From JANXLS01 sp035308565 (GTDB lineage: Bacteria; Planctomycetota; SZUA-567; H5-PLA8): a DNA stretch of 64,000 nucleotides. The notes under the pieces were generated by a model that had not been told where the DNA came from, did not search any database, and was given only the letters and a program-made list of their open reading frames with translations. Below, piece by piece: positions 57,196 to 64,000 of the stretch (the first letter of the stretch is position 1; each line of letters opens with the position of its first letter). A program made the position numbers and the translations under genes. The stretch lies in assembly GCA_035308565.1 (NCBI GenBank), contig DATGGK010000215.1, forward strand, positions 20,086 to 84,085. Reading direction: 5' to 3'.

Positions 57196-58716
57196 TCACT
57201 CCTCCGCTTCCTTCTCAAACCCATAATCATGCAGCATCCGATAAAGCCGCTTGCGCGACACGCCCAGCAAATCCGCCGCTTTGCTCTTGTTCCCATGCGC
57301 CGCGTGCAGCGCGCGCACGAGCGCGTCTTTCTCCAACTCGTCGAGTTTGTAAATTCCCGAACTCGAAGCCGCCGCATACGCCGGCGATGCCGCAGCGATG
57401 GGAATGTTCGCTTGCGGCGGAAGCACAGATTCCGCGCTCGCAACCGGCTGCGCCGCGCTCGCGGGAATTTCAGCATCGGCGGCAACATCCGCCGCTTGCG
57501 CGCGCCCCGCCACAATCTGCTGCGGCAAATCTTCAAGCCGCAGCTCTTCCGTCCGCCCCAGCGCGTACGCGCTTTCGATCGCGCTCTCCAATTCGCGCAC
57601 GTTGCCCGGCCACGCATAGGACATCAGCGCGTCCATTGCCTCGGGCGCGACGCGGCGCACGCGGCGGCCGGCGTTTTTGGCGTGCTTCGACAAAAAATGC
57701 TGAATCAACAGCGGCAGATCGCCGGTGCGTTCGCGCAGCGGCGGCAGGTCGATGCGGATCACGGAAAGCCGGAAGTACACATCGTCGCGCAGCGCGCTCC
57801 CGCGCGAGCGCTCGACGTTCAAATTCGTCGCCGCAATCACGCGCACGTCCACCGGGATTTCTTTCGTCGAACCGACGGGCCGCACGCGCTTATCCTGCAG
57901 AACGCGCAGCAATTTTGCCTGCACGTCCTTGGGCATGTCGGCGACTTCATCCAGAAAAATCGTGCCGTTGTGCGCGGCGCGAAAAAGCCCAATGCCTTCT
58001 TTCGTCGCGCCCGTGAACGAGCCGGATTCGTGGCCAAACAATTCCGATTCGATCAGATTCTCCGGCAGCGCCGCGCAATTGACCGGCACAAACGGCTTCT
58101 CCTGCCTCGCGCTTTTGTGATGAATCGCGCGCGCAACAAGTTCCTTCCCCGTGCCGCTTTCGCCGGTGACCAGCACCGTGGCCATCGAGCGTCCCGCGGC
58201 TTCGATGCGCTCGCAGACGGCGCGCATGGCGGGACTGGCGCCGACCAATCCTTTAATCCCGAATTTGTCGTCGAGCGCCTCGCGCAGAACTTTGACTTCG
58301 CTCTCCAGCGCCCGCACTTTCAACTGCGCCGCCACTTTATTAATGAGCTCCGTGCGCTCAAACGGCTTGGTGACATAATCGACCGCGCCCAGTTTCATCG
58401 CTTCGACAGCGTCATGCACCGTCGCGTAGCCGGTCATCAACAGCACCGGCAATTCCGGCTTGAGCAATTTGATTTTGCGCAGCAATTCGATGCCGCTCTC
58501 CGCGCCGTCGCGCCCAAGCTTCACGTCGCTCAACACCAGGCTCACCGGCGTACGCTCGCGCGGATTCGCCACGCGCTCGAATGCCTCCGCGACACTGGAT
58601 GCGCCCTCCGCGGCAAAGCCTTCGCGCTCAAATAACGAGATGCACATCTGGCGCATGGCCTGATCGTCTTCGACGATGAGCAGCGTTAAGGCGCGGTCGG
58701 AGTTTGAATTCGGCAT
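57196..58716 (-). CDS. NtrC-family sigma-54-dependent response regulator
   Basis: A 506-residue activator. The receiver (about residues 8-125, Asp in LVLSDVKLGRDG) is followed by the AAA+ domain (about 145-380) with Walker A GESGTGKELVARA, the sigma-54 contact loop reading GSFTGA instead of GAFTGA, Walker B GTIFLDEVADM, and the arginine-finger region. A Pro/Ala-rich linker (about 400-440) leads to a Fis-type helix-turn-helix (DLLGVSRKRLYRMLHDYGF). It should activate sigma-54 promoters after phosphorylation. The cognate kinase is not in the window. Confidence 0.95.
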   Translation of the reverse strand: MPNSNSDRALTLLIVEDDQAMRQMCISLFEREGFAAEGASSVAEAFERVANPRERTPVSLVLSDVKLGRDGAESGIELLRKIKLLKPELPVLLMTGYATVHDAVEAMKLGAVDYVTKPFERTELINKVAAQLKVRALESEVKVLREALDDKFGIKGLVGASPAMRAVCERIEAAGRSMATVLVTGESGTGKELVARAIHHKSARQEKPFVPVNCAALPENLIESELFGHESGSFTGATKEGIGLFRAAHNGTIFLDEVADMPKDVQAKLLRVLQDKRVRPVGSTKEIPVDVRVIAATNLNVERSRGSALRDDVYFRLSVIRIDLPPLRERTGDLPLLIQHFLSKHAKNAGRRVRRVAPEAMDALMSYAWPGNVRELESAIESAYALGRTEELRLEDLPQQIVAGRAQAADVAADAEIPASAAQPVASAESVLPPQANIPIAAASPAYAAASSSGIYKLDELEKDALVRALHAAHGNKSKAADLLGVSRKRLYRMLHDYGFEKEAEE

Positions 58717-58748
58717 CAGTTCATTTCTCTCGGCGCGCTAAGCGCGCT

Positions 58749-58774
58749 CGTGCCGGCGGGACGCCGGCGGTACA
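58749..58774. repeat. REP-like palindrome, GCCGGCGGGACGCCGGC type
   Basis: It fills the gap between the regulator and the SGNH gene. Confidence 0.7.
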
Positions 58775-58777
58775 GCT

Positions 58778-59533
58778 TCATTTCATCATCTCATCCAGCA
58801 GCGGCTTCATCGTCTCCGCCCACAATTCATAGCCCTTCGTCGTCAAATGCAAGAAGTCCGCCTGAAAGAATTCCTTTTCAGGCGCGATGTTCCCGCTTGC
58901 GTCAACGAACTTCGGACCCATATCGAGAAAGCGAACGTTCTTCCCATCATCCAACTTCGCGGTGATCGCGTTGATGCTTTTGATTTTTGCGCGCAATCCG
59001 CCGGACGCATTTTGTTGAGCGGGCAAAATTCCTAAGAGAAGAATCTTCGCGTTTGGCAATTTCTGCCGCAACAGTTCGACAATTTTTTTCGTGCCCTCGG
59101 CGACTTTTTCAGCGGAATCGTTCGACCAAAAATTGTTGACCCCAATCATGAGCACCACCACTTTCGGAGAAATACCTTCGAGCTCGCCGTTGCCGATGCG
59201 CCACAGAATCTGCTGCGTGCGGTCGCCGCCGATTCCAAAATTGGCCGGCTTGAACGGCTCGAAATATTTCTTCCACAAATCCTTCTGCGCAGCATCGCCC
59301 CAGCCTTGCGTAAGCGAATCGCCAAGGAAAAGCAGATCGACGCCGCCTTTCTTTGCGCGCTCCACAAACGTCTTGTGAAACGTGTTCCACGCCTGCGGGT
59401 ATTTTTCGAAGTAGCCGCGCTCAGCAACTGTCGGATCCTGCTTTGCCGGCGGCGGCGTGACGGGTTCGTCGCCAGCGCGCATCCCCGCGGACGCCAGCAT
59501 GCAAAGTGTGGACAAACTTAAATGCAGCTTCAT
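58778..59533 (-). CDS. Exported SGNH/GDSL hydrolase
   Basis: A 251-residue esterase/lipase-like protein with signal peptide MKLHLSLSTLCMLASAGMRAG. It has the four SGNH blocks: LLFLGDSLTQGW (Ser nucleophile), FGIGGDRTQQ (Gly), MIGVNNFW (Asn), and DFLHLTTKGYELWAE (Asp and His). Such enzymes release acyl groups, often acetyl, from carbohydrates or lipids; PAF-acetylhydrolase-like members look similar. ATG 59533 begins the signal peptide. The exported cellulase and peptidase in this window point to polymer degradation, but no direct link can be shown. Confidence 0.93.
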   Translation of the reverse strand: MKLHLSLSTLCMLASAGMRAGDEPVTPPPAKQDPTVAERGYFEKYPQAWNTFHKTFVERAKKGGVDLLFLGDSLTQGWGDAAQKDLWKKYFEPFKPANFGIGGDRTQQILWRIGNGELEGISPKVVVLMIGVNNFWSNDSAEKVAEGTKKIVELLRQKLPNAKILLLGILPAQQNASGGLRAKIKSINAITAKLDDGKNVRFLDMGPKFVDASGNIAPEKEFFQADFLHLTTKGYELWAETMKPLLDEMMK

Positions 59534-59639
59534 CGAATCGTTCGTCTCCCTTCCGTCTCTGATGGACGACTCCATTTTAAGAGCGATTCGCTGATTTGTC
59601 CTTTGCCAATTCCGATGCGAGCGTAGTACCATTGGCCCC

Positions 59640-59664
59640 GTGGTGCAGGCGTCCCGCCTGCACG
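59640..59664. repeat. REP-like palindrome, GCAGGCGTCCCGCCTGC type
   Basis: GTGGTGCAGGCGTCCCGCC and the following TGCAC, 17 bases before the start of the small zinc-ribbon gene at 59681. Confidence 0.85.
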
Positions 59665-59680
59665 GTTCTGAATTGAGCCC

Positions 59681-59956
59681 ATGCCCGCGCCGAATCTCGT
59701 TTACATCTGTGAAATCTGCCAAACGATTTTGCAGGAGCATCACTGCAAAGCGATCTGCCCAAACTGCGGGCGCATGTTCGATTGCAGCGATCTGCCAATT
59801 ATGCTGGCGAATGCAACGATCGACGAAGATACCGCGGAATTGACGATGCGCCCCGGCAGCGACCCGCGCGATTGGCTGCCGAAAGGTGAGCCGGAATCCG
59901 CGCTTGAAAATCCGGAGCCAGGGAAGAACGATGAGGCGGCGAAGGATTTGCCGTAA
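59681..59956 (+). CDS. Small zinc-ribbon protein, 91 aa
   Basis: The N-terminal half has CEIC and CPNC knuckles (about residues 10-30), plus nearby Cys and His residues (HHCKAIC), typical of a zinc ribbon. The C-terminal half is acidic and Pro-rich (GSDPRDWLPKGEPESALENPEPGKNDEA), probably disordered. Role unknown; it may bind nucleic acid or protein. The next genes on the other strand are lon and hsp20. Confidence 0.72.
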   Translation: MPAPNLVYICEICQTILQEHHCKAICPNCGRMFDCSDLPIMLANATIDEDTAELTMRPGSDPRDWLPKGEPESALENPEPGKNDEAAKDLP

Positions 59957-60024
59957 GTAGGACGGGCCTCCGAGCCCGTCCCGTTCGAGGCGTAAAACTG
60001 AACGGGCTCGGAGGCCCGTTCTAC
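59957..60024. repeat. REP inverted pair, GTAGGACGGGCC type
   Basis: GTAGGACGGGCCTCCGAGCC at 59957 and the inverse GGCTCGGAGGCCCGTTCTAC ending at 60024, between the stops of the zinc-ribbon gene and lon. It is the same class as the copy inside cheA (268-335). Confidence 0.92.
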
Positions 60025-60026
60025 AA

Positions 60027-62435
60027 TTATGCCGCGGCCATCGCCGGCTTCACGCTCGGCAGCGTCGCCGCCAGCACATCTTCAAGCCGTTCCGCGAATG
60101 TAAACGAGATTTCGCGCCGCGTATTCTCCGGCAATTCGCGCAAATCTTTCTGATTGTCTTTCGGCAAAACAATCTTGCGAATCCCCGCGCGGTGCGCGGC
60201 CAGCACTTTTTCTTTAATCCCGCCCACCGGCAGCACCAGCCCGCTCAGTGTGATCTCGCCGGTCATCGCCGTGTCGTGCGCCACGGGCACTTGCAGGTAA
60301 AGCGACGTCAGCGCCGTGGCCATCGCCACGCCGGCGGATGGTCCGTCCTTCGGCACGGCGCCCGACGGCACGTGAATGTGGACGCCGCAATCGCGGAAGC
60401 GCGCGGGATCGATCCCCAATTCGTGCGCGTGCGACCAGATGTAACTCTGGGCCGTGGTCGCCGATTCTTTCATCACATCGCCCAGCGAACCGGTGAGCCG
60501 CATTTCTTTGCTGTTGGGCAGCAGCGCCGCTTCGATGTAAAGCACTTCGCCGCCGGTTTCAGTCCACGCCAAACCCGTCGCCACGCCCGGAGGCGACAGC
60601 TTGCGCGCACGTTCCGGCTGGAAGCGTTCGATGCCGAGCAACTCCGACAGATCGTCTGGGCGCACCGTGATTTGCTTCGTTTCACCTTCGGCGACGCGCC
60701 GCGCGATTTTGCGCATGATCTTCGCAATCATCCGTTCCAGTTCGCGCACGCCCGCTTCGCGCGTGTAACGCGAAATCGTCGGCGCGAGAATTTCGTCCGG
60801 AAGCACAAGCTGCGCGTCAGTCAATCCCGCCGCCTTCAACTGCCGCGGAATCAAATAGCGCCGCGCAATCGCGATCTTCTCTTCCTGCGTGTAACCCGAC
60901 AAGCGGATGATTTCCATGCGGTCCAGCAGCGGGCGCGGGATCGTGTCCAGCGCATTGGCCGTGGTGATGAAAAACACTTTCGACAAATCGAACGGCAGAT
61001 CGAGGTAATTGTCGCGGAAGGTCGAATTCTGCGCCGGATCGAGAATCTCCAGCAGCGCCGCCGCCGGATCGCCGCGGAAATCGTGGCCGATCTTATCGAC
61101 TTCGTCCAGCATCAGCACGGGATTGTTCACGCCCGCGCGCCGCAGCGCTTGAATCATGCGCCCCGGCATCGAACCGATGTACGTGCGGCGATGCCCGCGC
61201 AATTCCGCTTCGTCGTGCATGCCGCCGAGACTCATGCGCTCAAATTTGCGGCCGACCGCGCGCGCAATCGACTGCCCCAGCGATGTCTTGCCCACGCCCG
61301 GCGGACCGACAAAGCACAAAATCGGCCCGTGCGAACCGGGGCTGAGTTTCATCACCGCCAAATATTCGAGGATGCGCTCTTTCACATCGACCAGGTCGTA
61401 ATGATCTTCATCGAGAATCTGATGCGCCTTCACCAAATCGATCGCGTCCTGTGTCGATTTGTCCCACGGCAAATCCAGCAGCAGCTCCAAATGGCTGCGC
61501 GTCATCTGATAATCCGGCGCGGCGGCTGGCATGCGCTCGAGGTTCTGCAACTGCCGCTCGGCTTCCTTCTTCGCTTCTTCGGGAAGTTTCGTTTCGCCGA
61601 GCTTTTTGCGCAGCTCGTCCAATTCCGCCTTCTCCGGATTCTTTTCGCCCAATTCCTCCTGAATCGCGCGGAGCTGCTGGCGCAGATAATAATTGCGCTG
61701 CTCCTTCGTCATTTCGCCTTCCGCGCTCTTCGCGATTTTCTGGCGCAATTCCAGCACATGAATTTGATGCTGCAGCGATTCGTGAACGAGCTTCAGCGCA
61801 GCCAGGCGCGTGTTGCACTCCAGCAGCGCCTGTTGCTTGGCCGTGTCCAGCCCAACAATCGAGCCCATCAAAAACGCCAGCCACAGCGGGTCTGGATTTT
61901 GCGAGAATGCTTCTTCGATGTTCGTCTGCGCCTGCGGCTGCGCGAGATTCAACACGCGCTGGCCCAGTTCAAGCACGGACTGTTGCAACGCCTCGATCTC
62001 CTCGCCGTCGTCGGCCGGCAACGGCAGGATCACGCAATGCGCTCGAAACGCACCGTCCACCATCTGCACGTCCGAAACCGCAACACGTTCGACACCGCTG
62101 ACAACCAGGCTGATGCCCGTGTCCGCCTTCGACATCTTGCGAATGATCGCGGTTGTGCCGATCGTGTACAAATCCGCTGCCTTCGGCTCTTCAACCGATG
62201 GATCGCGTTGCGTCACGATCACAATCTGCTTGTCTTCGGTCGCAGCCGCCGCCATCGCCGCGGCGACCGACATGGGCCGCCCGACCGCCAGCGGCATTAG
62301 CAAATGCGGATAAAGCACCATCGACTTGATGGGCAGGACCGGCAGCATCCGCCCGCTGGTTGCGGCCGGCCGGCTGGAAGCCGGTGCCGCGGAAATGGCG
62401 GGCGGTCCGGATGTATTTTTCTTTTCGTTGCTCAT
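60027..62435 (-). CDS. lon: ATP-dependent Lon protease
   Basis: An 802-residue Lon. Order: N-terminal substrate domain (LPVLPIKSMVLYPHLLMPLAVGRP), coiled coil, AAA+ module with Walker A FVGPPGVGKTSLGQS and Walker B LDEVDKIG, and the protease domain with catalytic Ser in PKDGPSAGVAMATAL and Lys in GGIKEKVLAAHRAG. Lon degrades misfolded and regulatory proteins in the cytosol. The N-terminal 28 residues precede the conserved domain and include a REP-like palindrome (62362-62391). The start ATG overlaps the stop of the hsp20 gene. Confidence 0.98.
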   Translation of the reverse strand: MSNEKKNTSGPPAISAAPASSRPAATSGRMLPVLPIKSMVLYPHLLMPLAVGRPMSVAAAMAAAATEDKQIVIVTQRDPSVEEPKAADLYTIGTTAIIRKMSKADTGISLVVSGVERVAVSDVQMVDGAFRAHCVILPLPADDGEEIEALQQSVLELGQRVLNLAQPQAQTNIEEAFSQNPDPLWLAFLMGSIVGLDTAKQQALLECNTRLAALKLVHESLQHQIHVLELRQKIAKSAEGEMTKEQRNYYLRQQLRAIQEELGEKNPEKAELDELRKKLGETKLPEEAKKEAERQLQNLERMPAAAPDYQMTRSHLELLLDLPWDKSTQDAIDLVKAHQILDEDHYDLVDVKERILEYLAVMKLSPGSHGPILCFVGPPGVGKTSLGQSIARAVGRKFERMSLGGMHDEAELRGHRRTYIGSMPGRMIQALRRAGVNNPVLMLDEVDKIGHDFRGDPAAALLEILDPAQNSTFRDNYLDLPFDLSKVFFITTANALDTIPRPLLDRMEIIRLSGYTQEEKIAIARRYLIPRQLKAAGLTDAQLVLPDEILAPTISRYTREAGVRELERMIAKIMRKIARRVAEGETKQITVRPDDLSELLGIERFQPERARKLSPPGVATGLAWTETGGEVLYIEAALLPNSKEMRLTGSLGDVMKESATTAQSYIWSHAHELGIDPARFRDCGVHIHVPSGAVPKDGPSAGVAMATALTSLYLQVPVAHDTAMTGEITLSGLVLPVGGIKEKVLAAHRAGIRKIVLPKDNQKDLRELPENTRREISFTFAERLEDVLAATLPSVKPAMAAA
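62362..62391. repeat. REP-like palindrome in the lon N-terminus
   Basis: GCGGCCGGCCGGCTGGAAGC and CGGTGCCGC encode about residues 16-25 of Lon (APASSRPAAT), ahead of the conserved N-domain. Confidence 0.55.
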
Positions 62436-62785
62436 GATGTCACGATCTCGACCAACAACATGCCCTCTGAAATTTGCGAACTGATGCGGGCTTTCGTCAG
62501 ATCGCATGGCAACTCGACGCTTCGTTCAAAATGACTGTACGCAATCTCCATCGCGTGATGCACGCAGGACTCGCCGCACACCAAATCGCGCCGCGCCCCC
62601 GACAATTTCACGGTCCGCTGCGACAACTCCAACTTCACATCGTCCAGGCGCACGCCGGCCAATTCGAATTTGAGCAGCCAGCCGGTTCGCGTCCGATACA
62701 CATCCATTGTGGGCTGCCAGGCCCGCGATTGAAACGGGTCCGCGAACATCCGCAACAGGAACGACGATTCGGAGCTTTTGTTCAT
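62432..62785 (-). CDS. Hsp20-family small heat-shock protein
   Basis: A 117-residue alpha-crystallin-type chaperone: FQSRAWQPTMDVYRTRTGWLLKFELAGVRLDDVKLELSQRTVKLSGARRD and the C-terminal SHFERSVELPCDLTKARISSQISEGMLLVEI. It lacks the usual I-x-I tail, so oligomerisation may differ. Its last 4 bases overlap the lon start (ATGA), so a holdase and the protease are translationally coupled. A stress operon is likely, but no heat-shock promoter or CIRCE element could be recognised upstream. Confidence 0.9.
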   Translation of the reverse strand: MNKSSESSFLLRMFADPFQSRAWQPTMDVYRTRTGWLLKFELAGVRLDDVKLELSQRTVKLSGARRDLVCGESCVHHAMEIAYSHFERSVELPCDLTKARISSQISEGMLLVEIVTS

Positions 62786-62799
62786 GTTCTAGTCCCGCC

Positions 62800-63100
62800 G
62801 TAGAACGGAGCTCCGCTCCGTTCCAGCCAACGCGTCGCTCAGACGCCCTTTTTGCACGCACGCATTGTGCCATCTTCGGCTGTTCTTATAATCAATTGGC
62901 ATCACGCACCCTGCGATATTTCCACTCAGGCTGATTCCAGAAATCTGCCGAAATTCCCAAAAAATCATGTCGATGTGACAAAGTAGAACGGAGCTCCGCT
63001 CCGTTCAAGCAGCCCCTGCATTCGAAACCCGAACCAAGTAGAACGGAGCTCCGCTTCCTTCCCCGCACCAAAAATGGAACGGAGCGGAGCTCCGTTCTAC
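62800..63100. repeat. Cluster of GTAGAACGGAG REP elements in the 367-base gap
   Basis: Single elements at 62800-62823 and 62983-63006, and an inverted pair at 63038-63058 (degenerate right half) with 63077-63100. All start or end with the GTAG/CTAC head. The gap (62786-63152) between hsp20 and the Gfo/Idh gene otherwise shows nothing coding. Confidence 0.9.
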
Positions 63101-63152
63101 GGACACAAATCCCATTCCGCGGTTTATCCATAACAACCCCAGGAAACCGCCC

Positions 63153-64000
63153 ATGCTAAAAAAATGCGTGATCACACTCTCGCTTTTCACCGCCTCCATC
63201 GCCTTCGCCGGCGAAATCCTTAAAGCCGGCATCATTGGCCTCGATACGTCGCACGTCACCGCGTTCACAAAGGAGCTGAACGCGGCAACCGATTTGCCCG
63301 GCGACATTGGCGGCATCAAAGTCGTCGCCGGATTTCCCGGCGGCAGCGACGACATCCCCTCCAGCAAAGACCGCGTTGCCGGCTTCACCGAAGGCCTTAA
63401 GAAAATGAACGTCGAGATCGTCGATTCCATTGACACGCTGCTGACGAAAGTGGACGTGGTCCTGCTCGAAAGCGTCGATGGCCGCCCGCATTTGCAGCAA
63501 GTCTTGCCGGTCCTGAAAGCGAAGAAGCCCGTTTTCATCGACAAGCCAGTCGCCGGCACGCTCGCCGATGCGATTGAAATTTTCCGCATTGCAAAAGAAA
63601 TGAACGTGCCAATCTTCTCAAGCTCCTCACTGCGCTTCGAACCCGGCGTCGCCGGCGCAAAATCCGATCCGAAAATCGGCGACGTGCTCGGCTGCGACGC
63701 GTACGGCCATTTCAGTTACGAACCGCATCATCCCGATTTATTTTGGTACGGGATCCACGGCGTCGAAGAACTCTTTACGATCATGGGACCCGGCTGCGAA
63801 AGCGTCACCCGCGTGAAGACCAAAGATTATGAAATCGTGGTCGGTGTCTGGAAAGACGGCCGCGTCGGCCAATTCCGCGGCATCCTCGCCGGAAAGCAGG
63901 ATTACGGCGCGATGGTCTACGGCAGCAAAGGCATCGCGCCGATCAGCGGATTCGGCGGCTACAAGCCGCTAGTCGCCGAAATCGCCAAATTCTTCAAAAC
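63153..64000 (+). CDS. Exported Gfo/Idh/MocA-like oxidoreductase, 5' part
   Basis: The gene runs off the right edge; 282 codons are visible. The signal peptide (KKCVITLSLFTASIAFA-G) is followed by a Rossmann domain with LKAGIIGLDTSHVTAF. Then come VDVVLLESVDGRPHLQQVLPVLKAKKPVFIDKPVAGT, which contains the conserved EKP-like Lys (here DKP), and the C-terminal Gfo/Idh domain with the active-site-like FWYGIHGVEELFTIMG (His). Such proteins oxidise or reduce sugars using NAD(P). AGGA precedes ATG 63153 by about 8 bases. A typical glucose-fructose oxidoreductase-like export is common in Planctomycetota. Confidence 0.88.
   Translation, partial: MLKKCVITLSLFTASIAFAGEILKAGIIGLDTSHVTAFTKELNAATDLPGDIGGIKVVAGFPGGSDDIPSSKDRVAGFTEGLKKMNVEIVDSIDTLLTKVDVVLLESVDGRPHLQQVLPVLKAKKPVFIDKPVAGTLADAIEIFRIAKEMNVPIFSSSSLRFEPGVAGAKSDPKIGDVLGCDAYGHFSYEPHHPDLFWYGIHGVEELFTIMGPGCESVTRVKTKDYEIVVGVWKDGRVGQFRGILAGKQDYGAMVYGSKGIAPISGFGGYKPLVAEIAKFFK

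Overview
The window is 64 kb of fairly GC-rich, densely coded bacterial chromosome. It carries about 56 protein-coding genes or gene parts on both strands. I see no rRNA, tRNA, CRISPR array, integrase or phage genes. The organism is probably a member of the PVC group, with Planctomycetota as the best guess. The grounds are membrane proteins with an F-x-SLR segment beside the TM helix (11430-11750, 41760-42284), exported sugar isomerase and Gfo/Idh proteins, an ECF sigma factor with a large C-terminal extension, Ser/Thr kinases, an S9 peptidase, and palindromes of the CCCAGGG/CCCTGGG and CAACGGGG type. This assignment is inference and the taxon is not certain.

Layout. 1-6781 is a signalling cluster: the end of a CheA-REC kinase, CheB, a three-REC histidine kinase, a CheY-like receiver, and a REC-PAS kinase-like protein. 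A small four-helix-bundle gene flanked by inverted 7-bp repeat arrays sits between the last two. 6855-12413 holds an exported NHL-repeat protein, a Tat-exported sugar isomerase-like protein, hypotheticals and an HD phosphohydrolase. 12468-20412 is a minus-strand housekeeping block: LepA, a PemK-like pair, a BtuF-like protein, RdgB, RNase PH, HD-GYP, an SDR dehydrogenase, a YtxJ-like protein and an ArfB-like protein. 20618-29412 has a PH-domain protein, a CHAD protein, an Opp/Dpp-type peptide transporter, an Rpn-family nuclease and a small c-type cytochrome. 29699-36862 has an NAD-epimerase, RibF, two exported redox-like proteins, a thioesterase and an RNase A-like toxin/CdiI-like immunity pair. 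36947-47574 has an MFS/spermidine-synthase/TPR fusion, an FkbM-like methyltransferase, a GH9-CBM3 cellulase, HisI and a class I aldolase. 47887-58716 has the sigma factor and its paralogue, a pseudokinase-kinase, an unclassified 418-residue protein, an S9 peptidase and an NtrC-type regulator. 58778-64000 has an SGNH esterase, a zinc-ribbon protein, Lon with an overlapping Hsp20, and the start of a Gfo/Idh oxidoreductase.

The most striking feature is two families of dispersed repeats. (1) About twenty arrays have a strict 7-bp period. The heptad word differs between sites, many are arranged as inverted pairs, and many contain or abut stop or start codons. One inverted pair brackets the four-helix-bundle (S23/IVP-type) gene, which itself carries a single-base frameshift; its restored reading frame ends inside the right-hand array. 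The simplest reading is that an IVP cassette with heptad ends is a mobile unit and that the solo hairpins are related or derived. (2) More than twenty REP-like palindromes occur, many headed by GTAG and arranged as inverted pairs. Several sit in frame inside conserved genes (cheA, cheB, an epimerase, the MFS fusion, an S9 peptidase, possibly lon), always in predicted loops or linkers.
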